Shown piece after piece: positions 43,814 through 52,196 of a stretch of 64,000 nucleotides of DNA (positions are counted from its first letter, which is position 1; each line of letters begins with the position of its first letter). This stretch comes from an uncultured Candidatus Melainabacteria bacterium. Its GTDB lineage: Bacteria > Cyanobacteriota > Vampirovibrionia > Gastranaerophilales > Gastranaerophilaceae. The DNA lies in NCBI GenBank assembly GCA_934718135.1, contig CAKUZW010000001.1, positions 491,017 through 555,016 on the forward strand, read 5' to 3'. Under the pieces are notes generated by a model, which did no database searches, was not told where the DNA came from, and saw nothing but the letters and a program-made list of their open reading frames with translations. The position numbers were made by a program, and so were the translations under genes.

Positions 43814-44785
43814 ATGAAAGTTTTATTTGTTATTGACCGATTAGAGTTGAAGTATTTTGAATTTAACAACTTAGTTACCAATTTTTGGATGATAAAAAGT
43901 TTGTTAGAACGAGATTGTGATGTTTGGATTACCACAATTGATATGCTTAAAATTAAATCGGCAATAGCTTATACCTCTTGTTATAAGTCTTTCGTGAAGG
44001 ATGACAATATTTTCTACGATAAAGATAATCTGACAGAAATGAAGATTGAAGATTTTAATCTTGTTATGTTTAGACCGGATCCTCCGGTTGATTTAGACTA
44101 TATTAATGCTACTTATGTCTTTGATTTTGTTGACAGAAACAAAACTTTGATAATGAATGACACAACTTCAATTAGAAATTTTAACGAAAAGTTGCATGCA
44201 GTATTATTTAATGATTTGATGCCTAAAAATATTGTGACATCATCATTTTCAGATATTATAGAATTTTTAAACGAAAACGAAGAAATTATTTTAAAACCGC
44301 TTAATCAGTGTTTTGGTGGTGGAGTTATGTACCTAAGACATGGGGATAAAAATACTGCTGTTATAATCAACTCAATGACAAATAACGGCAAAAATATGAT
44401 TATGGTGCAAAAATATATTCCAAAAGCTGTTTACGGTGATAAAAGGGTTTTATTTTTAGGGGAAGAAGTTTTAGATTATTGTGTGCAAAAGACTCCAAGC
44501 AACAATGATTTCAAATTCTGTGAGCACAGTGATAAAAATATTCACAAAGCACTATTAACAGCAGAAGAAAAAGAAAACTTTAAACCTGTAGCAAAGAAAT
44601 TAAATTCTATGGGAATTTATATGGCAGGACTGGATGTAATTGACGGTAAAATAATTGAAGTAAATGTCACAAGCCCGTGTTATTTTATCAAAGAAATTAA
44701 TAACCATTTTGGTTGCCATTTGGAAGATAAAGTTGCCGATTTTATAATAGAAACGGTTAAACAAAAAATGCTTGTAAATGTTTAA
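43814..44785 (+). CDS. gshB: Glutathione synthetase-like ATP-grasp ligase
   Basis: Joins gamma-glutamylcysteine and glycine with ATP. 323 aa. N-terminal substrate domain with FRPDPPVDLDYINATYV, then NDTTSIRNFNEKL, ATP-grasp LKPLNQCFGGGV, VQKYIPKAVYGDKRVL and the metal-binding DVIDGKIIEVNVTSP. The layout and motifs match the bacterial GshB family. gshA is not in the window. Ends in a four-base convergent overlap with the HTH gene. Confidence 0.88.
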   Translation: MKVLFVIDRLELKYFEFNNLVTNFWMIKSLLERDCDVWITTIDMLKIKSAIAYTSCYKSFVKDDNIFYDKDNLTEMKIEDFNLVMFRPDPPVDLDYINATYVFDFVDRNKTLIMNDTTSIRNFNEKLHAVLFNDLMPKNIVTSSFSDIIEFLNENEEIILKPLNQCFGGGVMYLRHGDKNTAVIINSMTNNGKNMIMVQKYIPKAVYGDKRVLFLGEEVLDYCVQKTPSNNDFKFCEHSDKNIHKALLTAEEKENFKPVAKKLNSMGIYMAGLDVIDGKIIEVNVTSPCYFIKEINNHFGCHLEDKVADFIIETVKQKMLVNV

Positions 44786-45099
44786 GCTAAAAAACTGCGT
44801 ACTATTTTATACAAAACCAACAAATCTTTATCATCAAGTTTATCTAAATTTTGAATCAATTCTTTTTTCACGTCTTTTGAAAAATCCAAGTGCTCAAAAG
44901 CCATTAATTCTTCAAAAGTCAAGTCAAAAGTTTTGAGAATTCCAATTATAGTTTCAAAAGACGGATAATGTTTCCCTGTTTCAAGCTTGCTCAACTGACG
45001 AGGTTCAATATTTAATTTTTCTGCAAGATAATCTTGAGTAAACCCTCTTTCTTTTCTAAGTTCTTTTATTCTTAGCCCTAAAAGCTCTTTTTTATCCAA
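44782..45099 (-). CDS. XRE-family helix-turn-helix regulator
   Basis: A 105-aa paralogue of the regulator at 40477-40791: LRIKELRKERGFTQDYLAEK, LNIEPRQLSKLETGKHYPSF, then a helical C-terminal part (DVKKELIQNLDKLDDKDLLV). Both sit a few hundred bases upstream of a prepilin copy, on the opposite strand, so they may control those genes. Inference only. Confidence 0.85.
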   Translation of the reverse strand: MDKKELLGLRIKELRKERGFTQDYLAEKLNIEPRQLSKLETGKHYPSFETIIGILKTFDLTFEELMAFEHLDFSKDVKKELIQNLDKLDDKDLLVLYKIVRSFLA

Positions 45100-45275
45100 A
45101 ATAAATTCCTCTTTACAATTATCATATCGGTAATTTTTGTAATTTTACAGGAAGTTAAAGACTATTTTATACTAGTAAATGGTCATAATTATTGACTTAA
45201 TTCAATAAATATGACATAATATTTATAAAAAACAGATATTAATGACTAGTTGTAAGTTTTTTGAAAGGAATGAGT

Positions 45276-45470
45276 ATGAAACAATTTTTTAAGGGAATAA
45301 GGAAAAAGGAACAAGGGAATAAGTTCGTTACAGAAGATATTAAACGTCATACTGAGGACGATAGTCCGAAGTATCTACAAACACAAAGTCATGTCATTAC
45401 GAGGAACGATATTGAACAAAAAAGTCAAAAGTCTACACAGAGTGACGTAGTAATCCCAAACAAGTTTTGA
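45276..45470 (+). other. Repeat-filled orphan leader-like ORF
   Basis: ATG 45276 has GAAAGGA upstream, and the frame MKQFFKGIRKKEQGN continues through translated dispersed repeats (ENKF..., HTEDDSPKYLQTQ, NDIEQKSQKSTQSDVVIPNK) to a stop just before the duplicated prepilin upstream region. It looks like the leader of a prepilin whose body was lost or displaced. I do not claim it makes a functional protein. Confidence 0.3.
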
Positions 45471-45480
45471 AAATAACCAA

Positions 45481-45627
45481 ATACTTTTGTTCACTTTTTC
45501 TTTTTGATTTCGATGCAAAAAGAAAAAGTGGAACCGAAAAAGAAAAACACGAATGATTAAATGGCTCGAGTCATCAGGGGCAAAGCCCCCGAACCCCCAT
45601 TTAGAACAAAAAAGAAAGGATGTAAAA
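45481..45627 (+). repeat. Direct repeat upstream of prepilin copy 2
   Basis: Near-identical to 41000-41144 (same ATGGCTCGAGTCATCAGGGG and AAAGAAAGGATGTAAAA), with a few substitutions and AAAGCCCCC replacing TTTGCCCCC in the hairpin. Marks a recent duplication of the whole prepilin locus. Confidence 0.85.
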
Positions 45628-46383
45628 ATGAAAGATAACAATAAAACGAATTACACCAATGTCACTCTGAACAGCACGAGCTCAGCCTTACATCCTCTGC
45701 TCGTGCGGCTCAGAATGACGGCCTTCACTCTTGCTGAGGCCCTTATAACCCTTGGCATAATAGGTATAGTGGCGGCGATGACAATACCGACTTTAATCTC
45801 AAACTATCAAAAGAAGCAAACTGTCACCAAACTTCAGAAAGCGATTTCTATATTAAATCAAGCTTATAAACTATCTTTTGATGATGTTGGAGAACCAAGT
45901 GCTCAAGAGGCATTTAATATGGGTGCTGAACAATATTTTCAAACTTATTGGGCTCCATATATAAAAACAGCACTAATTTGTACAACGTATCAACAATGCG
46001 GGTACAAGGAACTACAACCTTGGAAAACGGCTAGCAACCAAAAAAATACGACCGCTGTTGTTAATTTAACTCATAGAGCTACTTTTTATACATCTGATGG
46101 CTTTTTATATGTAATTTTTACCAGTATAGGAAAGACCGCAGAAGAAGGATACATGAAAAATAATTCAATTATTGTCGATCTTAATGGGCACGAAGGACCT
46201 AATAGAGTCGGGCGGGACGTATTTTATCTAACCAGAGTTGAAAAAGATGGAGCAGGAATTCAAACTTTGGGTATGGCATATTCTGATGAAAATGTTAATA
46301 ATAATTGCTCAAATGAAGGCTATTACTGTGCTGAAAAAATCAGACGTGCAGGGTGGAGAATTGAAAAAGACTATCCATGGTAA
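45628..46383 (+). CDS. Prepilin-type protein, copy 2
   Basis: A 251-aa paralogue of 41145-42002. Start 45628 with AGAAAGGATGTAAAA; MKDNN matches copy 1. The leader is 32 residues (RLRMTA|FTLAEALITLG). Residues 11-31 are a translated palindromic repeat (GTCACTCTGAACAGC... GGCTCAGAATGACG), a different insert from copy 1. The mature N-terminal half is almost identical to copy 1 up to YKELQPW, then the middle (about 60 residues) differs before VDLNGHEGPNRVGRDVFY and GWRIEKDYPW. Same inferred role. Confidence 0.9.
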   Translation: MKDNNKTNYTNVTLNSTSSALHPLLVRLRMTAFTLAEALITLGIIGIVAAMTIPTLISNYQKKQTVTKLQKAISILNQAYKLSFDDVGEPSAQEAFNMGAEQYFQTYWAPYIKTALICTTYQQCGYKELQPWKTASNQKNTTAVVNLTHRATFYTSDGFLYVIFTSIGKTAEEGYMKNNSIIVDLNGHEGPNRVGRDVFYLTRVEKDGAGIQTLGMAYSDENVNNNCSNEGYYCAEKIRRAGWRIEKDYPW

Positions 46384-46445
46384 GTTTTATTACAAACTAA
46401 ATGTAATCTTGTCCTGTAAACTTGTTTTTATAATATAATCAACTT

Positions 46446-47891
46446 ATGAATTTAGATAGCCAAATAGATAGCTTTTTGTCACCTGTTGCCAATAAAGTTT
46501 CAGGTTTAATTTTTTCACATGTAACAATTAATGGAGTAAGAGTAGAATTTTTAATTTTACTCTTAATGGTTGCGGCATTATATTTTACCTTCAGAACCCG
46601 TTTTATCGGATTTTGGGGGTTTAAACACGCTATTGATTTAATTACAAAAAAATACAAGCATGATGATATTTTAAAGAAGAAAAAACATGGTGAAGTATCG
46701 TCATTTCAAGCTTTGACTGCAACTATTTCTGCTTCTGCGGGTATGGGAAATGTAGTAGGTTCTGCATTAGCTGTTTCAGTTGGTGGGCCCGGGGTAATCT
46801 TTTGGATGATGATTGCCGGTGTTTTTTCTATGGCATTAAAGTTTGCCGAAGTTCTTTTGGGTATTAAATTTAGACAGATAAATAAAGACGGTTCATCATC
46901 AGGTGGTCCGATGTATTATATAATAAACGGTTTACGAGCTCCTTGGATAAAACCGTTTACTCCGTATCTTTCTAAAATTTACGCTATTTGTTGCGTGTTT
47001 GCAATGATAGGAGGGTGGAATTTATTCCAAATTAATGCGATTACAACTCAAATTACAAACGTAACGGGTTTATTCTCTGGTCAACGCTGGATATTTGGGT
47101 TGATTGTCGCTGTGATTACATATATTACGGTAATTGGCGGAATTAAAGCAATCGGGAAATTCACATCTAAAGTTACCCCTGTTATGTGTACTTTGTATGT
47201 GTTTTCAGCTTTCATAATTTGTTTATTAAATATCCACCATGTGCCACATACTATTTGTTTAATTCTAAAAGAAGCTTTCAAACCTCAGGCAATGATTTCA
47301 GGTGGCATTTGGGGATGTATGTTATGGGGTTTCAGACGTGCAATGTTTGCCAATGAAGCCGGACTTGGCACCGCTCCAATTGCTTTTTCTGCCGTTAGAA
47401 CAAGCAAGCCTGTTGCTCAAGCGTTTATTGCAATGCTTCAACCTTTTGTTGATACTGTAATTGTTGGAGCCGCAACAGCATTTATTATTGTTGTAACCGG
47501 AGCATACTTAAATACAACAGGGATTGAAGGGATTGAATTAACTTCAAAAGCATTCGCAACGGTTTGTCCGTTTTTCCCTGTGTTGTTGACATTTATGGCT
47601 GCGTGCTTTGTATTATCAACTATGCTTTGCGGTTCATACTACGGAACAAAAAGTTGGACGTTTTTGTTTGGAGAATCAAAATTAACAACAAGAACTTTTC
47701 AGATAATCTATTGTGTATTTATTGTGATTGGTTCAGCTATGAACTTGAAAAGTGTAGTTAATTTGTCAGATGCATTTACGCTATTCTTGGCTGTTCCAAA
47801 TCTGATTGCAGTATTTTTATTATCTGATATAATAATGAAAGAATTGAAAAGATATTGTAAAAAATACAATATCGGTTACTTTAAAAACTAA
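46446..47891 (+). CDS. AGCS-family sodium:alanine symporter
   Basis: A 481-aa integral membrane transporter with about 11 membrane segments. Family motifs: SSFQALTATISASAGMGNVV, GGPGVIFWMMIAGVF, SGGPMYYI and FANEAGLGTAPIAFSAV. Members import alanine or glycine with Na+ or H+. No clear Shine-Dalgarno; the start is 60 bases after the prepilin stop, and TATAAT lies just upstream (TTTATAATATAATC), so leaderless or weak initiation is possible. Substrate not fixed by sequence. Confidence 0.92.
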   Translation: MNLDSQIDSFLSPVANKVSGLIFSHVTINGVRVEFLILLLMVAALYFTFRTRFIGFWGFKHAIDLITKKYKHDDILKKKKHGEVSSFQALTATISASAGMGNVVGSALAVSVGGPGVIFWMMIAGVFSMALKFAEVLLGIKFRQINKDGSSSGGPMYYIINGLRAPWIKPFTPYLSKIYAICCVFAMIGGWNLFQINAITTQITNVTGLFSGQRWIFGLIVAVITYITVIGGIKAIGKFTSKVTPVMCTLYVFSAFIICLLNIHHVPHTICLILKEAFKPQAMISGGIWGCMLWGFRRAMFANEAGLGTAPIAFSAVRTSKPVAQAFIAMLQPFVDTVIVGAATAFIIVVTGAYLNTTGIEGIELTSKAFATVCPFFPVLLTFMAACFVLSTMLCGSYYGTKSWTFLFGESKLTTRTFQIIYCVFIVIGSAMNLKSVVNLSDAFTLFLAVPNLIAVFLLSDIIMKELKRYCKKYNIGYFKN

Positions 47892-47927
47892 ATGAAAACC
47901 AAATAACTTATGAGGAGAGAGTAGTAA

Positions 47928-48575
47928 ATGATTAAAAAAGGCTGTTTAGACATACTTCAGGCAAAGTGTGAAAATTGTACGGATTGTGTTTTAGCAAAAA
48001 CTCGTAAAAACGTTGTTTTTTCTGATGGAAATCCTGAGACTGCAAGAATTGTTTTGATTGGTGAAGCACCTGGAGAAAATGAAGATGAAACAGGTAAGCC
48101 TTTTGTTGGCAGAGCAGGTCAATTGTTAAACAAATTTTTGGAAGAAGCCGGAATATCTAGAGAAGAAGATTTGTATATTATAAATACAGTAAAATGCAGA
48201 CCTCCTGAAAATAGAGTTCCTACAGATGTTGAGAAAGCACTTTGTGAAAGATTTTTAACAGCTCAAATTGATATTATGAACCCGCAAGCTATTATTTTCT
48301 GCGGAGCTACAGCGTTAAAATCATTTTGGAATGATAAAAAAGTTCAGATTTCAAAAGTTCGTGGAAATTGGTTTGAAGTGACCGTTAATGGTAAAACTTA
48401 CAAAGCAATGGCTATTTTCCACCCGTCATATTTATTAAGAAATCATTCAATGGAAGAAGGGTCCCCAAGAAGATTGATGCAACAAGATTTAGCAAAAATC
48501 AAATCTGAAATCTTGGGTGATAAGCAGGTGTGTTCCTCCTCCAACCCTTTCTCTAAGGAAATGGTTATGGTCTAA
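47928..48575 (+). CDS. Uracil-DNA glycosylase, family 4
   Basis: Removes uracil from DNA in base-excision repair. 215 aa. [4Fe-4S] cysteines: CENCTDC near residue 14 and VKCRPPENRVP with a later ALCERF. Active site GEAPGENEDETGKPFVGRAG with FHPSYLLR near the end, both family-4 features. The extra C-terminus (CSSSNPFSKEMVMV) is not conserved. GAGGAGAGAGTAGTAA precedes ATG. Followed by a strong hairpin terminator. Confidence 0.94.
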   Translation: MIKKGCLDILQAKCENCTDCVLAKTRKNVVFSDGNPETARIVLIGEAPGENEDETGKPFVGRAGQLLNKFLEEAGISREEDLYIINTVKCRPPENRVPTDVEKALCERFLTAQIDIMNPQAIIFCGATALKSFWNDKKVQISKVRGNWFEVTVNGKTYKAMAIFHPSYLLRNHSMEEGSPRRLMQQDLAKIKSEILGDKQVCSSSNPFSKEMVMV

Positions 48576-48647
48576 TTCCAAATTGAAGTATAGAACATAT
48601 TCAAGAAAAGAATTAGTCAAGCAAAAATAATTAATATCTAAAATCAA

Positions 48648-48677
48648 TGTCGGCAGTGATATTTATCACTGCCGACA
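48648..48677. terminator. Bidirectional terminator after the UDG gene
   Basis: TGTCGGCAGTGAT, loop ATTT, ATCACTGCCGACA, followed on the plus side by ACTTTTTAT. Lies between the convergent UDG gene and the 56-aa gene. Confidence 0.8.
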
Positions 48678-48703
48678 AAACTTTTTATACCTATTTATTA
48701 AAC

Positions 48704-48874
48704 TTATGCAAGTAAAGCTTCAACGATTTTTTCATTTGTTTTTGCTCTTTGAACGTTCAATAAATATTTTTCAACTTGGTTTGCAATTTCTTTTTCTGCA
48801 ATTGATGTACATTTTACGTTATCTAATGATTTTACATATTCGCTAACTGTTACCATTTCATATTCTTTTCTCAT
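48704..48874 (-). CDS. Small DYVKSL-motif protein, 56 aa
   Basis: A small protein starting MRKEYEMVTVSEYVKSLDNV and ending TNEKIVEALLA. ATG 48874 has AAGGGGATTGAAAA upstream. It shares the T-V-x-[DE]-Y-V-K-S-L box and the KIVExLLA tail with the 97-aa protein at 49083-49376, with one box in place of three. Conserved Cys in NVKCTS. Function unknown. Copy B of the shared promoter-like motif lies upstream. I support it by paralogy with its neighbour and by a good start. Confidence 0.75.
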   Translation of the reverse strand: MRKEYEMVTVSEYVKSLDNVKCTSIAEKEIANQVEKYLLNVQRAKTNEKIVEALLA

Positions 48875-48911
48875 TTTTCAATCCCCTTTGTTTATACTCT
48901 TTTTTATTTCC

Positions 48912-48950
48912 CTTACATTTATATAAAGTATTTTTAGATTGAAAAATTGC
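48912..48950 (-). promoter_or_regulatory. Shared promoter-like motif (copy B)
   Basis: Minus strand: GCAATTTTTCAATC, TAAAAATACTTTATATAAA, TGTAAGGG. Best match to copies A, C and D. AATTTT and TATATAA are 17 bases apart. Confidence 0.55.
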
Positions 48951-49021
48951 CTATTTCTTATCTATTCTGTATATATTTTGTAATATTTCTTAATATATTT
49001 CTAAAAGTCTAACGTGGCACT

Positions 49022-49052
49022 AAAAAACACCGACTGAAAAATAGTCGGTGTT
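49022..49052 (-). terminator. Terminator of the 97-aa gene
   Basis: Minus strand AACACCGACT, loop, AGTCGGTGTT, then TTTTTAG. It separates the two small genes, so each has its own transcript. Confidence 0.8.
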
Positions 49053-49082
49053 CCTTTTGGGATTGCAAAATACATCTTTTTA

Positions 49083-49376
49083 TTATGCTAATAAATCTTC
49101 AACGATTTTTGCATTTTTTTCAGCTTTTCTAGAAGCTAAAGATTTTTTAACTTGTTCTTCAATGTCTAATTCAATTGGAGTTGCGTATCTTCTTCCGTTC
49201 AAAGATTTTACATAATCTTCAACTGTCATAAGTGATTGAGATTGGTATTTGTCACATTGTTCTCTAAGACTTTTTACATAATCTTGAGCACTCATCATTG
49301 GTCCTTTATTATCATATCCATTGATTTTTAAATCTTCAACATAATCTTTAACTGTAATCATTTTATCGTATCTCAT
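49083..49376 (-). CDS. Small triple-repeat DYVKSL-motif protein, 97 aa
   Basis: A 97-aa protein with three tandem boxes about 21 residues apart: MITVKDYVEDL (6-16), MMSAQDYVKSL (27-37), LMTVEDYVKSL (49-59), then a charged helix and KIVEDLLA at the C-terminus, shared with the 56-aa paralogue. The spacing suggests repeated short helices or docking peptides. ATG 49376 follows AATAAGGGAAAAAGATT. Copy C of the shared promoter motif is upstream. No family recognised. Confidence 0.8.
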   Translation of the reverse strand: MRYDKMITVKDYVEDLKINGYDNKGPMMSAQDYVKSLREQCDKYQSQSLMTVEDYVKSLNGRRYATPIELDIEEQVKKSLASRKAEKNAKIVEDLLA

Positions 49377-49403
49377 AATCTTTTTCCCTTATTCTCTTAA
49401 AAT

Positions 49404-49444
49404 CCCTTACACTTATACAAAGTATTCTCAAGAGAAAAATTTGC
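49404..49444 (-). promoter_or_regulatory. Shared promoter-like motif (copy C)
   Basis: Minus strand: GCAAATTTTTCTC, GAGAATACTTTGTATAAG, TGTAAGGG. Same layout as copy B with one change in the -10 (TGTATAAG). Confidence 0.55.
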
Positions 49445-49652
49445 TTATTTTTATAAAAAAATTATATATTACGAATATAAAAAATAGTCAATATTTTTTG
49501 AAAATCAAGAATAGCCAAGGATTAGGCGAAAAATTTTGCATTTTAAAGTTTGTAATATATCTTTACAATCGTAAAAAGGTCTATAACTTAATATCGGTTT
49601 GGGGTAGAATTAAGGTAAAAGATAAATATTAGAAAAAGAGGTTGAAATATAA

Positions 49653-50750
49653 ATGCTTAGAACTGGTATAGTAGGACTTCCTAACGTAGGGAAATCAACA
49701 TTATTTAACGCACTAACAAATGCAAGAAATGCTCAGAGTGCTAATTATCCGTTTTGTACAATTGAACCGAACATCGGAGTTGTAGATGTTCCGGATGAAA
49801 GATTGCCAATCCTTGCAAAATTGTGCAAGACCGAAACAATTATTCCTACTGCAATTGAGTTTGTTGATATTGCAGGTTTGGTAAAAGGTGCAAGTAAAGG
49901 TGAAGGTTTAGGGAACCAATTCTTGCAAAACATCCGAGAAGTTGATGCTATTATTCAAGTTGTAAGATGTTTTGATGATGAAAATACAATTCACGTAGCC
50001 GGAAAAGTTGATCCAATTAGCGATATTGAAACAATTAACACTGAATTAGCACTTGCAGATATGGCATCTGTTGAAAGGCGTCAGGCAAGAATTGCTAAGG
50101 TTGTTAAATCAGGTGATAAAGATGCCGTTTTAGAAGATCAAGTATTGAAAAAACTTACCGATTTGTTATCAGATTGTACGTTTATTGATATTTCAAAACA
50201 CTTTAATGAAGATGAAATTCCGGTTGTTAAAATGTTAAATCTTCTTTCTACAAAGCCTGTAATTTATTGTGCAAATGTTTCTGAATTCGATTTGAAAGAC
50301 GGAAATGATTATACAAGAAAAGTTGGCGAATACGCTAAAAGCCATGGGGCTGAAATGGTTGTAATTACTGCAAAAATCGAAGAAGAACTTGCCGATTTAG
50401 GAAAAGAAGAAGCTGAAGAATACTTAAAAGAACTTGGTATTGAAGATAGCGGAATTAACAGAATGATTAAATCTGTTTATAATCTGTTAAAACTAAGAAC
50501 TTTCATCACTGCAGGAGAAAAAGAAGTTCGAGCTTGGACAATCACAGCAGGAACAAAAGCTCCACAAGCTGCAGGTGTAATCCATACAGATTTTGAAAAA
50601 GGCTTTATCCGTGCAGAAATCACACCATACAAAGATTTTGTCGAACTTGGTTCTTACAATGCTTGTAAAGAAAAAGGTGTAACAAGATTAGAAGGTAAAG
50701 ACTATGTAGTTCAAGACGGAGATTTGGTTCACTTTAGATTTGCAGTGTAG
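49653..50750 (+). CDS. ychF: YchF/OLA1-type redox-regulated ATPase
   Basis: A 365-aa TRAFAC-class P-loop ATPase that binds ribosomes. Walker A GLPNVGKSTLFNAL near residue 7, then PFCTIEPNIGVVDVPDERL, VDIAGLVKGASKGEGLGNQF, and the C-terminal TGS domain with TAGEKEVRAWTI and IHTDFEKGFIRAEI. The NxxE in place of NKxD in the G4 region is typical. Ribosome binding site AAAGAGGTTG. Own terminator downstream. Confidence 0.96.
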   Translation: MLRTGIVGLPNVGKSTLFNALTNARNAQSANYPFCTIEPNIGVVDVPDERLPILAKLCKTETIIPTAIEFVDIAGLVKGASKGEGLGNQFLQNIREVDAIIQVVRCFDDENTIHVAGKVDPISDIETINTELALADMASVERRQARIAKVVKSGDKDAVLEDQVLKKLTDLLSDCTFIDISKHFNEDEIPVVKMLNLLSTKPVIYCANVSEFDLKDGNDYTRKVGEYAKSHGAEMVVITAKIEEELADLGKEEAEEYLKELGIEDSGINRMIKSVYNLLKLRTFITAGEKEVRAWTITAGTKAPQAAGVIHTDFEKGFIRAEITPYKDFVELGSYNACKEKGVTRLEGKDYVVQDGDLVHFRFAV

Positions 50751-50774
50751 AATTTAATAGATTTGTGTAATATT

Positions 50775-50816
50775 AAACAGAGAAATGGTGTGTAAAACAT
50801 TGTTTCTCTGTTTTTT
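50775..50816 (+). terminator. Terminator of ychF
   Basis: AACAGAGAAA and TTTCTCTGTT arms around an 18-base loop, then T6. Confidence 0.75.
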
Positions 50817-50905
50817 ATTTCTAATGGCTTGAAAAGATGAAAAAATATTGTTATAATAAAAGAGTATCGGAAGTTGTAAAGTTAAACATGAAAGGAAGTA
50901 CAGAC

Positions 50906-52035
50906 ATGTCAAAACGCAGTCATAGAGCGAGTTTCGGGGGGGGGTAGGACTAAAAGCCGCTTATAATAACCTTTTTAAGGAATTAAAAAATAGAAAACTT
51001 GCATTTACACTTGCCGAAGTCCTAATTACTCTCGGTGTGATTGGAGTAGTTGCAGCTTTGGCATTACCGACACTATTAAAGAATGTTGCAGAACGAGAAA
51101 ATTCTGAAACGCAAGCAAATATTGCACAAAAGATTACAAAATCAATGGACTTGATGAGAGCAGCTGGTGGTCTTGAAAGAACATATAATAGTACAGATGA
51201 ATTCGTAGACGAATTTTCAAAATATATAAAAATAAGTACTAGATGTGATGCCTCTCATATTGCTGATTGTTGGCCGACTAAAACAGTTACAACCTCTGAT
51301 GGTGAAACTTATGATGTATCAAAATCCAAAACAGGAAAGAATTTAAATCTAAAAGACAATAAATCCGACAACGTTGGAATTATCTTAGCCGATGGTGCAA
51401 CATTAATATTAACCTACAATCCAAATGCCGGAATAATAGGTGATGGTGATACAGTAACTCCAAGCTTTACTGATTTGCCAATTGGTTTTGGAAGAACAAA
51501 GAGCTTTGCTTACACAACAAGTGTAACTGCCCCAATTGACTTTGTCATGGACGTTAATGGATTCAAAGGACCAAACAGCGAAGCACGAAATGGAAAACAA
51601 TATGATATCCGTAGTTTCAAAGTTGCAAGATTTAGCAAAGGTTGTGCGGGAGTTGAAGTCCCGAGTATAGGTTGTGTATATGTTTTACCATCATACAGCC
51701 CAATAAAAGCAGGATCTCCTGAAATGGAAGAGTGGGATCCTGGATTTTTAAAAGAGGATAAATGGAATGGACGCTATTGGCAGGATAACTATTGGGCAGG
51801 GGCAAAAAAAGCATGTGATGAATTAGGAATGTCAATACCAGATAGTGGAAGATTATCAAATATATTCAAAAAAAATTTGGAAGAAAACCTAGGTTTACCG
51901 ATTCATGGTTGGTTTATTTCTTCTTCTGTTACAGGAAGACAAGCTAGAGAATTTTATAAAGTAAATTCTGCAACGGGTAAAATCCTTATGGATTATAAAT
52001 ATCAAAGTTATAAAGCTTTATGCGTTGGAGATTAA
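50906..52035 (+). CDS. Prepilin-type protein with lectin-like C-terminus; leader out of frame at a G9 tract
   Basis: The body starts ...KLAFTLAEVLITLGVIGV and has 332 residues after the internal GTG 51037, but the frame containing FTLAE has no start codon. ATG 50906 (with AAGGAAGTACAGAC upstream) reads MSKRSHRASFGGG and then hits TAG right after G9 at 50936-50944. One extra G (G10) would join it to VGLKAAYNNLFKELKNRKLA|FTLAE. The mature part has DVNGFKGPNSEARNG and, near the end, AKKACDELGMSIPDSGRL and YKALCVGD, resembling DUF1566/FISUMP-type lectin-like folds. Likely an adhesive minor pilin switched off in this copy, or an assembly error in the homopolymer. Confidence 0.8.
50936..50944 (+). 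repeat. Poly-G tract (G9), possible phase-variation site
   Basis: Nine consecutive Gs in an otherwise AT-rich region, located between the start codon and the cleavage site of the prepilin. Length change of +1 or -2 restores the reading frame. Confidence 0.75.
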
Positions 52036-52103
52036 CTCACATGAAAAAATAAAAAAATATAGGGAAGAGCGACTAAGCTTTGGTACAGCTTAATCGCCCG
52101 TCG

Positions 52104-52133
52104 CACCTATAAGGTTCTGTGTGTAGGTGATTA
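52104..52133 (+). pseudogene. Relic of a lectin-like pilin C-terminus
   Basis: TATAAGGTTCTGTGTGTAGGTGATTAG encodes YKVLCVGD-stop, almost the same as the YKALCVGD end of the gene just upstream. It is preceded by decayed sequence without an ORF. It may be a leftover of a duplicated gene or a cassette donor. Confidence 0.5.
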
Positions 52134-52159
52134 GGTCTTTTTAAAGTCTATAGGTCGTT

Positions 52160-52196
52160 ACAGGAAGCGGGGTATAATCCCCGCTTCCTGTTTTTT
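52160..52196 (+). terminator. Terminator downstream of the lectin-like prepilin
   Basis: ACAGGAAGCGGGG, loop TATAAT, CCCCGCTTCCTGT, then T5. It lies after the relic C-terminus, so it probably was the original gene terminator. The remaining gap to 52328 holds short repeat remnants only. Confidence 0.8.
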
